From an uncultured Erysipelotrichaceae bacterium (GTDB lineage: Bacteria > Bacillota_I > Bacilli_A > RFN20 > CAG-826): 35,727 nt of DNA. Positions 26,206-35,150 of this stretch are shown here, in pieces. Location: the NCBI GenBank assembly GCA_902777015.1, contig CACYSA010000024.1, positions 1 through 35,727 on the forward strand, given 5' to 3'. Each line of letters begins with the position of its first letter. Within the stretch, counting starts at the first letter, position 1. The position numbers and the translations under genes were made by a program. Under the pieces are notes generated by a model. The model was not told where the DNA came from, made no database searches, and saw nothing but the letters and a program-made list of their open reading frames with translations.

Positions 26206-26257
26206 CTATTATTTGTGTGTTTATCCTTTTGCAAAAATTATTATTTTTAAAATCTAT

Positions 26258-26286
26258 TTGCTAACCTCATTTATATTTGTTACTAT
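26258..26286 (+). promoter_or_regulatory. Promoter of rpmE
   Basis: TTGCTA (26258-26263), a 17-bp spacer and TACTAT (26281-26286). The start would be near 26293, giving a leader of about 50 nt. Confidence 0.6.
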
Positions 26287-26301
26287 TTATGGGCAAACTT
26301 A

Positions 26302-26326
26302 CTTTGAACGACATTACAGTTCAAGG
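26302..26326 (+). promoter_or_regulatory. Leader hairpin of rpmE (possible L31 autoregulation)
   Basis: Stem ctttgaac/gttcaagg with a 9-nt loop, directly upstream of the ribosome site. L31 leader RNAs are known in Firmicutes; whether this one belongs to them is inference. Confidence 0.45.
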
Positions 26327-26345
26327 CGGAAGGAGAAAAAAAGTT

Positions 26346-26558
26346 ATGAAAAAAGGTGTCCATCCAGAATACCATCGTTGCACAGTCACATGCATCTCCT
26401 GTGGTAACACATTTGAAACAGGTTCCACATTAAAAGAAATCAAGGTTGATACATGCGCTAACTGCCACCCATACTACACTGGCAAACAAAGATTTGTTCA
26501 ATCCGATGGTCGTGTCGATCGTTTCAACCGTAAATATGGCTTAAACGATAAGAAATAA
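26346..26558 (+). CDS. rpmE: 50S ribosomal protein L31
   Basis: 70 residues, starting [20 protein letters not shown]. The ATG at 26346 is chosen for its ribosome site (ggaagga) and because L31 normally begins here; an upstream in-frame ATG at 26277 would add a non-homologous stretch. CxxC pairs (CISC-type and CANC) mark the zinc-binding C+ form. The end [20 protein letters not shown] is classical. It stands alone with its own promoter, leader hairpin and terminator. Confidence 0.97.
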   Translation: MKKGVHPEYHRCTVTCISCGNTFETGSTLKEIKVDTCANCHPYYTGKQRFVQSDGRVDRFNRKYGLNDKK

Positions 26559-26580
26559 GTACTAAATATCTAGAAAATTA

Positions 26581-26610
26581 AAACCCCGAGAATGAAAATC
26601 GGGGTTTTTA
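26581..26610. terminator. Intrinsic terminator after rpmE, possibly bidirectional
   Basis: Stem aaaccccga/tcggggttt (26581-26589 with 26599-26607) and a T-run. It lies between convergent rpmE (+) and the VWA lipoprotein gene (-). Confidence 0.9.
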
Positions 26611-26624
26611 CTTTGTCTTTTTGA

Positions 26625-28064
26625 CTAATGTTGAAGAGCTTTTGTTTTTCTAACTGTTTGTACAAAGTCTTCTTTATAGACATCATTGATATATGATTCA
26701 TTAATTCTTCCTAATAAGTGATCATAAGAAGAACTGCCTTTATATTTGCTATCAGTTAATGTTAAGCAATATTCAGCGACATATGAAGTAAATGCGAAGT
26801 CATCCGCTCTAACGATATTGAAGTCATCTTTTTTATTAATGATTTCTTTATTAGCTTGAGTAATTGGATCTTTATATCTTAGTGTTGTCTTGATAATAAA
26901 GTCATCAGAATATTGTTCATTTAATTTCAATTCATATAAAGCGACAGTAGTGTGGTCAGACATGATTTCACCAGCGTCTTTTTTATCATCTTCGAATTCT
27001 TCATCGCTCATTTGTCTTGTTTCATAACCTAATAAACGATATGAGGCAATTGCGTCACTGAATTCGATTTGACACTTTGTGTCTTTAGCGACGGTATACA
27101 TTGCTTTACCAAATTCTTTTTCAAACACTTTTGTGGCTTCTAATTCACCATCAATATAGTAAGCATTACCATTACCATTTTCAGATAAGGTATATAAGGT
27201 ACCATTATCATAGCTACGATAGCCACAGCAGGTGAGATAAACACCATCTGAGGCCTTTTGTTTGATAAGAGTGGTTAATTGATCACCTCTCACTTTTCCG
27301 ACGTTAAAATCGCCATCTGTTAATAAGACAACACGGTTATTACCACCGGTAATGAAGTGTTTATGAGCGAGTTCATAAGCTTTTTCAATACCACCTTCAC
27401 CCCAGGTAGAACCACCCGCCATAAGGTTATTAACGATATTTGTTAATTCAGTTTTCTTTTTACCTGTATAACCATCTGCTTCAACAGAAACGCCAGAAGC
27501 ATATGTAACGATAGAAACTGTATCATCATCGCCTAATTTTTCAATTAATGTATTAAGTGATTTCTTAACTAAATCAAAGACACCAGTCATAGAACCACTT
27601 CTATCAACAAGAAGGACAAAATTATTCTTAACATTAGCGGTTTCCGCGGCTTTTGCTTTAACGATAACAGAGGCTAAATATGTATCATTACCCCATGGGC
27701 ATCTTTGTAATTCCAAGATAGTGGATAAAGCTTCATCTGTTTCATTTTTATAACCATAAGAGAAATAATTAAGCATTTCTTCAGTTCTAAGGGCGTTTTT
27801 CGCACCATTTAAGGAATTATGATCAATAGCCTCTCTCACACATGGATAAGAGAATGTAGAACTTGTTAAAGAAATATTACTTGTCTTTTGTTCTTGTGGA
27901 TCGGTATATGGGTTTTCGCTTGTTCTTTGTCCAGAGTAAGATGTCTCACGACTAGGAGAATAGTAAGTATCTCTTCCTCCTGGATAATATCCGCTCTTTG
28001 AGCTACAACCCGCTAAAGAAACAGCGGCTAAACTTAATAAGACTAATTTAATTTTGGAATTCAT
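26625..28064 (-). CDS. YfbK-like von Willebrand factor A lipoprotein
   Basis: 479 residues. Lipoprotein signal ending LAGC (Cys20), a Tyr/Ser-rich linker to about 60, then the YfbK-type N-terminal segment (STFSYPCVREAI, LRTEEMLNYFSYGY, LQRCPWG). The VWA domain has a complete metal-ion-dependent adhesion site: Asp154-x-Ser156-x-Ser158, Thr220 in AGGST and Asp250 in LLTDGDFNVG. A C-terminal beta-rich domain completes the family layout. It is exposed at the cell surface; the role is probably adhesion or scaffolding of protein complexes, with unknown partner. It has a good ribosome site (taggagga). Confidence 0.9.
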   Translation of the reverse strand: MNSKIKLVLLSLAAVSLAGCSSKSGYYPGGRDTYYSPSRETSYSGQRTSENPYTDPQEQKTSNISLTSSTFSYPCVREAIDHNSLNGAKNALRTEEMLNYFSYGYKNETDEALSTILELQRCPWGNDTYLASVIVKAKAAETANVKNNFVLLVDRSGSMTGVFDLVKKSLNTLIEKLGDDDTVSIVTYASGVSVEADGYTGKKKTELTNIVNNLMAGGSTWGEGGIEKAYELAHKHFITGGNNRVVLLTDGDFNVGKVRGDQLTTLIKQKASDGVYLTCCGYRSYDNGTLYTLSENGNGNAYYIDGELEATKVFEKEFGKAMYTVAKDTKCQIEFSDAIASYRLLGYETRQMSDEEFEDDKKDAGEIMSDHTTVALYELKLNEQYSDDFIIKTTLRYKDPITQANKEIINKKDDFNIVRADDFAFTSYVAEYCLTLTDSKYKGSSSYDHLLGRINESYINDVYKEDFVQTVRKTKALQH

Positions 28065-28109
28065 TGTTTTGTCCTCCTACTAACAAGACGCACTAATAAA
28101 TCAAAACTG

Positions 28110-28142
28110 CTAAAAAACGGATAAATTTTTTCATCTATCCGT
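28110..28142 (-). terminator. Intrinsic terminator of the opp operon
   Basis: On the - strand, stem acggata/tatccgt (28136-28142 with 28117-28123), 12-nt loop, then six T. Confidence 0.88.
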
Positions 28143-28153
28143 CTTTTGATTGA

Positions 28154-29383
28154 TTATTTGTCCGCTTTAACTAAGTGACATGCAACTTGGTGACCTGGTT
28201 TAATTTCCACAAGTGGTGGTCTACTTTTTGCACATTCAGGAGTGGCTTTTGGACATCTTGTTCTAAATGGACAACCACTAGGAGCGTTAAGTGGTGAAGG
28301 AATATCACCTTGCATAATAATACGCTTATTACTCTTAGCAATCTTTGGATCTGGAACAGGAATCGCAGATAATAACGAATTAGTGTATGGATGTAATGGA
28401 TTTTCAAATAATTCATCACTATCCGCAAATTCAACAATATGTCCTAAATACATAACAGCAATTCTGTTAGAAATGTGTCTAACAACAAGTAAGTTATGGG
28501 CTACAAATAAATATGTAAGTTTTAACTTTTCTTGTAGCTCCTTAAAAGTATTAATAACTTGGGCTTGAATAGAAACGTCTAAGGCTGAAACAGGTTCGTC
28601 ACAAACGATGAATTCAGGATTAAGCGCTAAAGCTCTAGCAATACCAATTCTTTGTCTTTGACCACCAGAGAATTCATGAGCATATCTAGTAGCGTGTTCG
28701 CTAGATAGACCGACCATCTTCATTAATTCTTCAACACGTTGGTGACGTTCTTCTTTGGTTTTACAAATCTTATGAGCGTCTAATGGTTCAGCGATAATAT
28801 CTTCAACTGTCATACGTGGATCAAGAGAAGAATATGGATCTTGGAAAACCATTTGTGCGTGTTTTCTAAATTCTTTAATTAATCCTTTATAGTATTTCTT
28901 ACTAGCTCTAATCTTATCGATATTTCTTTGTAATCTTTCAATACGGTCATTAGCGAGCTTGACTTGTTCAATAGCTTCTTGATCACCGTTTTGAGCCTTT
29001 GGTTCTAATTGAACAAGTAAATCCTTCATCTCATAAATTTTACGAGTAAGGTCATCAATATCCATTCTAGTGCCTGGATTAACTCTTTGGCCGTTAAAGA
29101 TAATACGTCCCGCAGTTGGTTTATATAATTGTAAGATAGTTCTACCTAATGTGGTTTTGCCGCATCCTGATTCACCCACTAAACCAACAGTTTCACCTCT
29201 TTTAACAGTAAAGGAAACATCATCGACCGCTTTTAACATTTTGGTCTTCATGAAACCAACGTTAATTGGGAAATACATGGAAAGGTGATTAACTTCTAAG
29301 ACTATTTCTTTTTTAACATTTAAGTCTTCGTGTGCCGCTGCAAACTCTTTATCGAGTTGAGCTTGTAAATCTTTAGAAATCAT
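28154..29383 (-). CDS. oppF: Oligopeptide ABC transporter ATP-binding protein OppF, with helical insertion
   Basis: 409 residues. Walker A GESGCGKTT (70-78), Q-loop Gln181, signature FSGGQ (238-242), Walker B FIVCDEP (258-264), D-loop SALD, H-loop His296 and the C-terminal Cys-rich oligopeptide-transporter tail (GCPFRTRCP...VACH). Between the first beta sheet and the Q-loop there is an extra segment of about 70 residues (104-174) rich in Lys, Glu and Asp and likely a helical hairpin; standard OppF has only a short link here. It follows oppD by 6 nt and is the last gene of the operon. Confidence 0.93.
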   Translation of the reverse strand: MISKDLQAQLDKEFAAAHEDLNVKKEIVLEVNHLSMYFPINVGFMKTKMLKAVDDVSFTVKRGETVGLVGESGCGKTTLGRTILQLYKPTAGRIIFNGQRVNPGTRMDIDDLTRKIYEMKDLLVQLEPKAQNGDQEAIEQVKLANDRIERLQRNIDKIRASKKYYKGLIKEFRKHAQMVFQDPYSSLDPRMTVEDIIAEPLDAHKICKTKEERHQRVEELMKMVGLSSEHATRYAHEFSGGQRQRIGIARALALNPEFIVCDEPVSALDVSIQAQVINTFKELQEKLKLTYLFVAHNLLVVRHISNRIAVMYLGHIVEFADSDELFENPLHPYTNSLLSAIPVPDPKIAKSNKRIIMQGDIPSPLNAPSGCPFRTRCPKATPECAKSRPPLVEIKPGHQVACHLVKADK

Positions 29384-29389
29384 AATTTA

Positions 29390-31174
29390 CTACTCCTTTC
29401 CTTGTCCTTTAGCTTTTTCCGCTCTTTTATAAGCATTCTCATAAATAGCGGTTAAAGCCTTCTTGGTGGCCTCTAATTTCTTATTAATATAATTGAACCA
29501 ATAGAGGTCTCTTTTAGCTTGTACGACGTGTTCTTTAGCAATATCAATCTTATATCTAGCTTCCACTCTGTCTTTACGTGGTCTACCAGCAGCGGCTAAA
29601 TATTCTTTTTTAGCTTCGTTTAAATCAGCTTTTGCTTGATTAACCGCTTCATTAGAAGCATCTGGATTAACAGGTGTAGTGGAGATCACTAATTTATCTA
29701 GATATGCATTAAATTCTTCTTTAGACATATCTAAAGCATTAGCGTCGATTTCCACCTTATGGTGTTTAATTTTTTTATGAACATCGTTCTTATCAATAGA
29801 TAATCTTTCAGAACCACCCGCTTTACGGTCTTTAATTGCATATGCAAAGTCACGTCTAGCGCGGTAATATTCTTGTCTAGATTCATTAACTCTATATTTA
29901 GCGATTTCTAATCCTTCTTTGCTTAATGCGTTGTTCTTAACATCGTTATTGAAGTTATTTTTCTTCGCTAAATAATCTTGATAAGCTTTTTCAACATCTA
30001 AACGAGAGATACGTGTAAAGGCTTTATTACCTTCTTGGCAGTTATCAAGATATCTTTGAAGTTCGTCTTCACTAATCTTGCCTTCATCAGCGAGTTTTTC
30101 TAAATATTTGAAGCACGCTGTATAGTGGTCTTCACTCACTTTAATAAATTGTGGGAATTTCTTTAAACAGACTTTCATACAATTCTTACAACGTGGAGCA
30201 AAAGAACAACCACTTGGTAAAGTAAAGACATCAACAGGGTTACCTGGAATAGGTTCTAATTTATCAACACGTTTATCTGCTTTTGGAATGGAATTAATCA
30301 AACCTTTAGTGTATTCATGTTGAGGATTATAGAAAATATCATCAACGGTACCTGTTTCTACAACACGTCCAGCGTACATAACATTAACTCTATGACAGAT
30401 TTGAGCAACAACACCTAAATCGTGAGTAATGATGATAATACCAACGTTAAGTCTCTTTTGAAGATCTAATAATAATTCAAGAATTTGTGCTTGAATGGTG
30501 ACGTCTAACGCGGTCGTTGGTTCGTCAGCGATAATTAAATCTGGTTCATTAATTAAAGCCATCGCAATCATTGATCTTTGTAACATACCACCTGAATGTT
30601 CGAATGGATATTGTTTTAAACGTTTTTCTGGATCAGTAATACCAACAAGCTTTAACATTTCTAAAGCGCGCTTTCTAGCGAAATTGACTTTATCATCTAA
30701 TTCTTTTGCTAATTCAGAATAATCTTCATTATTTGCCTTTTTGACTTTAATTTCCGCTTTTAATTCTTTAATACGTGCTTTTCTTTTGGCCTTAACTTCT
30801 GCGTCTTCATGAATACGAACGGCTTCCATTAATTGGTCACCAATACTCCACACAGGGTTAAGAGAAGACATCGCGTCTTGGAAAATAATAGAGATCTTTT
30901 TACCTCTAATTTTTTGTAATTGTTTGACTGGTAAACCGAGTAGTTCTTGACCATCGAATTTGATAGAACCACCGATCACACGTCCTGGTTTTTCTAAGAT
31001 TTGCATGATGGAATATGCAGTAACTGATTTACCAGAACCGGATTCACCAACAATGCCCAATACTTCGCCTCTTCTTAAGGTGAAAGAAACGCCATTAACA
31101 CTTCTCACTTCACCAGAAGGCACGTTGAAGGAGGTATGTAAATCTTTGACTTCTAATAATACTTCGTTCGCCAT
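29390..31174 (-). CDS. oppD: Oligopeptide ABC transporter ATP-binding protein OppD, with long C-terminal extension
   Basis: 594 residues, against about 330-360 for typical OppD. The ATPase core is complete: Walker A GESGSGKS (43-50), Gln99, signature HSGGM (193-197, in place of LSGGQ), Walker B LIIADEP (213-219), His251 and the Cys cluster 323-354. Residues about 122-163 are an extra charged helical insertion. Residues about 358-594 are an extension without match to the family: Lys/Glu/Asp/Ala-rich, strongly helical, likely coiled coil, with no membrane segment. It would hang into the cytoplasm under the transporter. Spacing to oppC and oppF is short (12 and 6 nt). Confidence 0.93.
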   Translation of the reverse strand: MANEVLLEVKDLHTSFNVPSGEVRSVNGVSFTLRRGEVLGIVGESGSGKSVTAYSIMQILEKPGRVIGGSIKFDGQELLGLPVKQLQKIRGKKISIIFQDAMSSLNPVWSIGDQLMEAVRIHEDAEVKAKRKARIKELKAEIKVKKANNEDYSELAKELDDKVNFARKRALEMLKLVGITDPEKRLKQYPFEHSGGMLQRSMIAMALINEPDLIIADEPTTALDVTIQAQILELLLDLQKRLNVGIIIITHDLGVVAQICHRVNVMYAGRVVETGTVDDIFYNPQHEYTKGLINSIPKADKRVDKLEPIPGNPVDVFTLPSGCSFAPRCKNCMKVCLKKFPQFIKVSEDHYTACFKYLEKLADEGKISEDELQRYLDNCQEGNKAFTRISRLDVEKAYQDYLAKKNNFNNDVKNNALSKEGLEIAKYRVNESRQEYYRARRDFAYAIKDRKAGGSERLSIDKNDVHKKIKHHKVEIDANALDMSKEEFNAYLDKLVISTTPVNPDASNEAVNQAKADLNEAKKEYLAAAGRPRKDRVEARYKIDIAKEHVVQAKRDLYWFNYINKKLEATKKALTAIYENAYKRAEKAKGQGKE

Positions 31175-31186
31175 AAGTTAAACCTC

Positions 31187-32251
31187 CTATCTTTGTTTTG
31201 GGTCAAAGGCATCTCTTAAGCCATCACCCATAAGGTTAAGCGCTAAAACGATTAAGCAAATGAAGATTGCAGGAATGAGCAATAAGTAAGGACGATTACT
31301 TAAAGCAGAAACAGCATCACTTGCTAAGCTTCCTAATGATGGCATAGGAGCGCTAACACCTAAACCAATGAAGCTTAAGAATGATTCAGTAAAGATTGCG
31401 CTTGGCACTTGTAAAGTCGCGCTAACGATGATGACAGATAAGCAGTTAGGAATAATGTGTTTTCTAATTGTCATACCAGTGCTTGTGCCAATTGATCTAC
31501 TAGCTAAAACATATTCAGTTTGTTTAACGGATAAGACTTGACCACGAACAAGTCTAGCCATACCTACCCAATATAACAATGCATAAACAACGAAGATGGA
31601 GATAAGTGGTGTACCTACTTTATCTAAGAATGTTCCTTCAAAGTTAAACGCTTGTTTCAAAACAACTGATAAAAGAATAATGATAACCATATCTGGTAAC
31701 GAATAAATAACATCAACGATACGCATCATCACCATATCAACCTTGCCACCACTAAATGCGGAAATAGAACCGTAAATAGTGCCGATAATCAACACGATAA
31801 TCGCGGCAAAGAAACCAACCATCAATGACACACGAGCACCATAGATAACACGGATGAAATAGTCTCTACCTAATTGGTCTGTACCAAATAGGTGTGGCCA
31901 AATGAATTCACCAGCGGATATTCTAACTTGCTCACTAGTGCTATAAGCAAATGGTGGTAAGTTATTGAATGTATCATCAACAGCTTTACCTGGTTGAATA
32001 CCTAATTGTTGGTCGTAGGTATATGGATAAAATACAGGAATAAGGAAAATCGCTAATAAGATAAAGACGATAAAGAATAAAGATACAACAGCGATCTTAT
32101 TTCTTTTGAATCTTCTAATCGCATCTCCTAAGAATGATGTAGAAGGACGCATGAATGTTTGTTCTTGTTTTTCTTTATCAGTTGCGACTTTGAATATTGA
32201 TTCGCGGTCGTAATCAACTTGGAAAGATAAAGGATTTTTAAATTTCTTCAT
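31187..32251 (-). CDS. oppC: Oligopeptide ABC transporter permease OppC
   Basis: 354 residues. A cytoplasmic N-terminus of about 48 residues, a first helix (about 52-74), an extracytoplasmic loop (75-125) ending HLFGTDQLGRDYF (the OppC signature), then five more helices. The EAA loop that docks on the ATPase is SRSIGTSTGMTIRKHIIPN (about 251-269), and the C-terminus is GDGLRDAFDPK. The ribosome site (ggagggcgg) precedes the ATG, and the gene lies 13 nt after oppB. Confidence 0.95.
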   Translation of the reverse strand: MKKFKNPLSFQVDYDRESIFKVATDKEKQEQTFMRPSTSFLGDAIRRFKRNKIAVVSLFFIVFILLAIFLIPVFYPYTYDQQLGIQPGKAVDDTFNNLPPFAYSTSEQVRISAGEFIWPHLFGTDQLGRDYFIRVIYGARVSLMVGFFAAIIVLIIGTIYGSISAFSGGKVDMVMMRIVDVIYSLPDMVIIILLSVVLKQAFNFEGTFLDKVGTPLISIFVVYALLYWVGMARLVRGQVLSVKQTEYVLASRSIGTSTGMTIRKHIIPNCLSVIIVSATLQVPSAIFTESFLSFIGLGVSAPMPSLGSLASDAVSALSNRPYLLLIPAIFICLIVLALNLMGDGLRDAFDPKQR

Positions 32252-32264
32252 AATTCCGCCCTCC

Positions 32265-33194
32265 TTAATCTAAATCAACACGTGGATTGACCACTGTGTA
32301 GAGAATATCGCTAACTAGCACCATGATGATAACTAAATAAGTTAAGAAAATAGTTAAACCCATAACTTCTGGATAGTCACGGTTAGTAATGGATGTGACG
32401 AATTCACGACCAATACCAGGAATACCATATATCTTTTCAACAACCAATGAACCAGTAAGAATAAAGGCAATCATTGGACCAGCATATGTAATAACAGGTG
32501 TTAACGAGTTTCTTAATGAATGCTTATATAAAACTCTAGAGAATGAAGCGCCTTTTGCGTAGGCTGTTCTAATATAGTCACTATTTAAAACATCTAGAGT
32601 AGATGAACGAGTTAAACGAATAATGTACGCCATTGGCGAGAATGATAGTGTGATTGTTGGAAGAATAAAACCTCTCCAATCGCTACCATTTGCAGGTAAA
32701 ATTTGCCACACAACACAGAACAAATATAAGAAAATAGTGGACACGATGAATGATGGCACCGCCACAGAAGCAGTGGAAAGCACCATAATAATACGGTCAA
32801 TAATTGTATTGTGTTTATAAGCGGCTAAAGAACCTAAGATAACGCCGACAATGATTGCTATAAAAGCGGCAATAAGTCCAATAGTGGCGCTAAATTTCAT
32901 ACCTTCTCCAATGATATGATTAACAGTCACCGCACCACGTGACTTAATAGAATAACCAAAGTCGAATCTTAGTGCGTTAAATAAGTAATTAAAGTATTGA
33001 ATTATTAGTGGTTTATCTAAGCCATATTTTGCATATAGCCTATCAAGAGATTCTTGCGAGACGGCTTTTTCTGAAGTAAAAGGGCCGCCTGGAATTAATT
33101 GCATTGCGAAGAATGTCACAGTGATGACAATAACAATGGTTAAAAGAGCTAAAAGAACTCGCTTGAGTATATAAAAACCAAGTTTTTTATTCAT
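32265..33194 (-). CDS. oppB: Oligopeptide ABC transporter permease OppB
   Basis: 309 residues from ATG 33194, which has a good ribosome site (aaaggagc); an upstream in-frame start at 33251 runs through the oppA-oppB hairpin and is unlikely. Six helices. The first is followed by the family sequence MQLIPGGPFTSEKAVS and RLYAKYGLDKPL. The EAA loop is TAYAKGASFSRVLYKHSLRN, and the end is EKIYGIPGIGREFVTSITNR. Length and motifs are ordinary. Confidence 0.95.
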   Translation of the reverse strand: MNKKLGFYILKRVLLALLTIVIVITVTFFAMQLIPGGPFTSEKAVSQESLDRLYAKYGLDKPLIIQYFNYLFNALRFDFGYSIKSRGAVTVNHIIGEGMKFSATIGLIAAFIAIIVGVILGSLAAYKHNTIIDRIIMVLSTASVAVPSFIVSTIFLYLFCVVWQILPANGSDWRGFILPTITLSFSPMAYIIRLTRSSTLDVLNSDYIRTAYAKGASFSRVLYKHSLRNSLTPVITYAGPMIAFILTGSLVVEKIYGIPGIGREFVTSITNRDYPEVMGLTIFLTYLVIIMVLVSDILYTVVNPRVDLD

Positions 33195-33232
33195 AGTTTT
33201 TGCTCCTTTCGTGAATAAGGGGTATTTAATAG

Positions 33233-33265
33233 CAAAACCAGGTAGAGGCATAGGCCTCTCCTGGT
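33233..33265 (-). terminator. Hairpin between oppA and oppB (attenuator or processing site)
   Basis: On the - strand a 12-bp stem with one bulge: accagg/cctggt closing agaggc/gcctct (33237-33265), followed by only four T. The position fits partial termination or 3' protection that keeps oppA mRNA more abundant than oppBCDF. Confidence 0.75.
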
Positions 33266-33289
33266 ATGCTACTAACTTAATTTAAATAA

Positions 33290-35071
33290 TTATCTACCAA
33301 ATTGAGCGTCGTTGTTGCCGGAATCAGTTGTCCACATATCTAAGAAGGAACATGCGTCGTTGTAGTCTGCTAACCAGCCGTTACGAGCGATAGAATAGTT
33401 ACCATCTTTACGAGTGTTGAGGAAGGTAGCCCATTCTTGAGATTCAAGTTTGAGGTTGATGCCATAAGCTTTGAAAGCACCTTGGAGGTATTCAGCAATG
33501 GCTTTGTGACCTGAACTTGTGTTGTAGAGGTAGGTAAGTGTTGGGATGTTGGTGAATTTCTTACCATCAAACTTGAAGCCTAAGCCTTTGATCATTTCAA
33601 TAGCTTCTGCGCAGTTTGCTTCGTAGTCAGCTTTGCCAACTTTGTAGTAACCTTTACCGTCTCTATTTGGTCCGGATTTGGTTGTCCATTCACTTAAGGA
33701 ACCATCAGCGTTTGTTTCCATAATACCTTTACCAACGAATGTATTGGCTGGTTCTTGACCGGCTTGACCAATCTTTTCACAGATGTAGTTTCTGTCGATG
33801 AATAAACCTAAGGCTTTACGGAATGTAGCGTATTCTGATTCACTCTTTAATGTTCTATTGAGTGTCTTATCGTTAACATTGAAGATAACGTAGTATGTAC
33901 CTAATTGACCATTGACGTGGTAGTCTTTACCCTTACTGAGTTCTTCGATTTGATCGTTTGGTACGGAGTCGATGAATTTCCAGTCACCTTTCTTGTAGTT
34001 GGCGAGTTGGTTATCATCATCATCGGATAACGCAAATGTTAATTTGCTAACTTTTGTATTAGCGTTGTCCCAGTAATTTTCGTTTGGAACGAATTCGATG
34101 GAACCGCCATCTTTGTTATCCATTTTGGAAACTTTTAATGGACCATTGCCGATATAGTTTTCAGCTTTTGTCCACCAGTCATCACCTGTCACCTTGTCGA
34201 GTTTAACTGGAGCATAGGTTGGGAAGGCTGTTAATTCTAAGAAGTATGGAACGTCACTAATGAGTTCGACTTCTAATTCACCTTTTTCATCATCGGCTTT
34301 AACGCCAGATAATGGTTTGAAGTTGTTTTCGTCTGCGGCTGTTTCTTCATAACCGACGACACAGTCAAACATATAACCATAGTCAGCGGCTAATTTACCA
34401 GAAGCAGCTCTGGCCCAGGAATTAGCGAAATCACTAGCTTTTAAAGCAGTACCATCAGAATATTTGATGTTATCTCTTAATTTGAATTTGTACTTAACGT
34501 GACCATCATTGCCTGGAACTTTTTCGAAGCTTTCGGCTTGGCCTGGTTCGAGTTCGGCAGCAACATCACCTTTTTCTGGTTGTTTCCAACGGTATAAACC
34601 TTCGAAAACGTGGGAGATGACGATAGCGCCATCGACAGCGGAGTTAATCGCTGGGTCGAATGAGTCACCTTTTGGACCAACGCAAACAGTGTATTCTTTT
34701 GCGCCGTCAACTGTGGCTCTGTGGAAGAATTTGTAACCTAATGGGGATGAGAAGAATCCTTCCATCTTTTCATTTTCCATGAAGAGGTCTGTGTAGTAGT
34801 AGATAGGTGTAATAGCACCTGTACTCATTAAGATGTCTTCAGCTTGATGTAAATACTCGTTTCTGACAGCACCAGAGGTCTTCTTTGTCATGGCAATAAC
34901 GGCATCATACGAGTCCTTCCATGTAAGATTGTCTTTCTTAGCACCATCAATTGTTGCACTGTAGATAGCTTCGTCCTTATGTGCTTTTCTTTCTGGTAAT
35001 GGACCATTACAAGCACAAAGGGTACCGACAGTGGCTAACACGATAACTTGGGGTAACCTTTTGAATTTCAT
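33290..35071 (-). CDS. oppA: Oligopeptide-binding lipoprotein OppA, apparently circularly permuted
   Basis: 593 residues, substrate-binding protein of the Opp importer. Lipoprotein signal LCAC, Cys21. The canonical N-terminal part (KEYTVCVGPKGDSFDPAINS, then HVFEGLYRW and YKFKLRDNIKYSDGTALKA) starts only at about residue 125, and the protein ends at ADYNDACSFLDMWTTDSGNN plus six residues, where normal OppA continues for about 85 more. That missing tail lies at the front: residues 49-119 read WKDSYDAVIAM, HQAEDILMSTGAITPIYYYT and FFSSPLGYKFFH, the usual OppA C-terminus. The segment is bounded by ATIDGAK (39-45) and ATVDGAK (119-125). A ribosome site (aaaggag) precedes the ATG. Confidence 0.92.
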   Translation of the reverse strand: MKFKRLPQVIVLATVGTLCACNGPLPERKAHKDEAIYSATIDGAKKDNLTWKDSYDAVIAMTKKTSGAVRNEYLHQAEDILMSTGAITPIYYYTDLFMENEKMEGFFSSPLGYKFFHRATVDGAKEYTVCVGPKGDSFDPAINSAVDGAIVISHVFEGLYRWKQPEKGDVAAELEPGQAESFEKVPGNDGHVKYKFKLRDNIKYSDGTALKASDFANSWARAASGKLAADYGYMFDCVVGYEETAADENNFKPLSGVKADDEKGELEVELISDVPYFLELTAFPTYAPVKLDKVTGDDWWTKAENYIGNGPLKVSKMDNKDGGSIEFVPNENYWDNANTKVSKLTFALSDDDDNQLANYKKGDWKFIDSVPNDQIEELSKGKDYHVNGQLGTYYVIFNVNDKTLNRTLKSESEYATFRKALGLFIDRNYICEKIGQAGQEPANTFVGKGIMETNADGSLSEWTTKSGPNRDGKGYYKVGKADYEANCAEAIEMIKGLGFKFDGKKFTNIPTLTYLYNTSSGHKAIAEYLQGAFKAYGINLKLESQEWATFLNTRKDGNYSIARNGWLADYNDACSFLDMWTTDSGNNDAQFGR

Positions 35072-35112
35072 AATTAGTTCTCCTTTCGTTGGAATTTAAA
35101 AGATTTGCAATT

Positions 35113-35141
35113 ATTAAAGTCCTAATCAATATATTTGTCAA
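35113..35141 (-). promoter_or_regulatory. Promoter of the opp operon
   Basis: On the - strand consensus TTGACA (35136-35141), a 17-bp spacer and TTTAAT (35113-35118). The start would be near 35106, giving a leader of about 35 nt with a strong ribosome site. Confidence 0.78.
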
Positions 35142-35150
35142 GCGCTTAAC
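35137..35150. promoter_or_regulatory. cre-like palindrome over the opp -35 box
   Basis: gtcaagcgcttaac, a near-perfect inverted repeat with core aagcgctt, overlapping the -35 hexamer. It resembles sites of CcpA and other LacI-family repressors, which would block RNA polymerase here. Confidence 0.5.

Noticed and set aside
26277-26345. Longer rpmE start at 26277
   Set aside because: The extra residues run through the promoter and leader hairpin, have no ribosome site and do not resemble L31.
33195-33251. Longer oppB start at 33251
   Set aside because: It would translate through the strong intergenic hairpin; ATG 33194 has a good ribosome site and the normal N-terminus.
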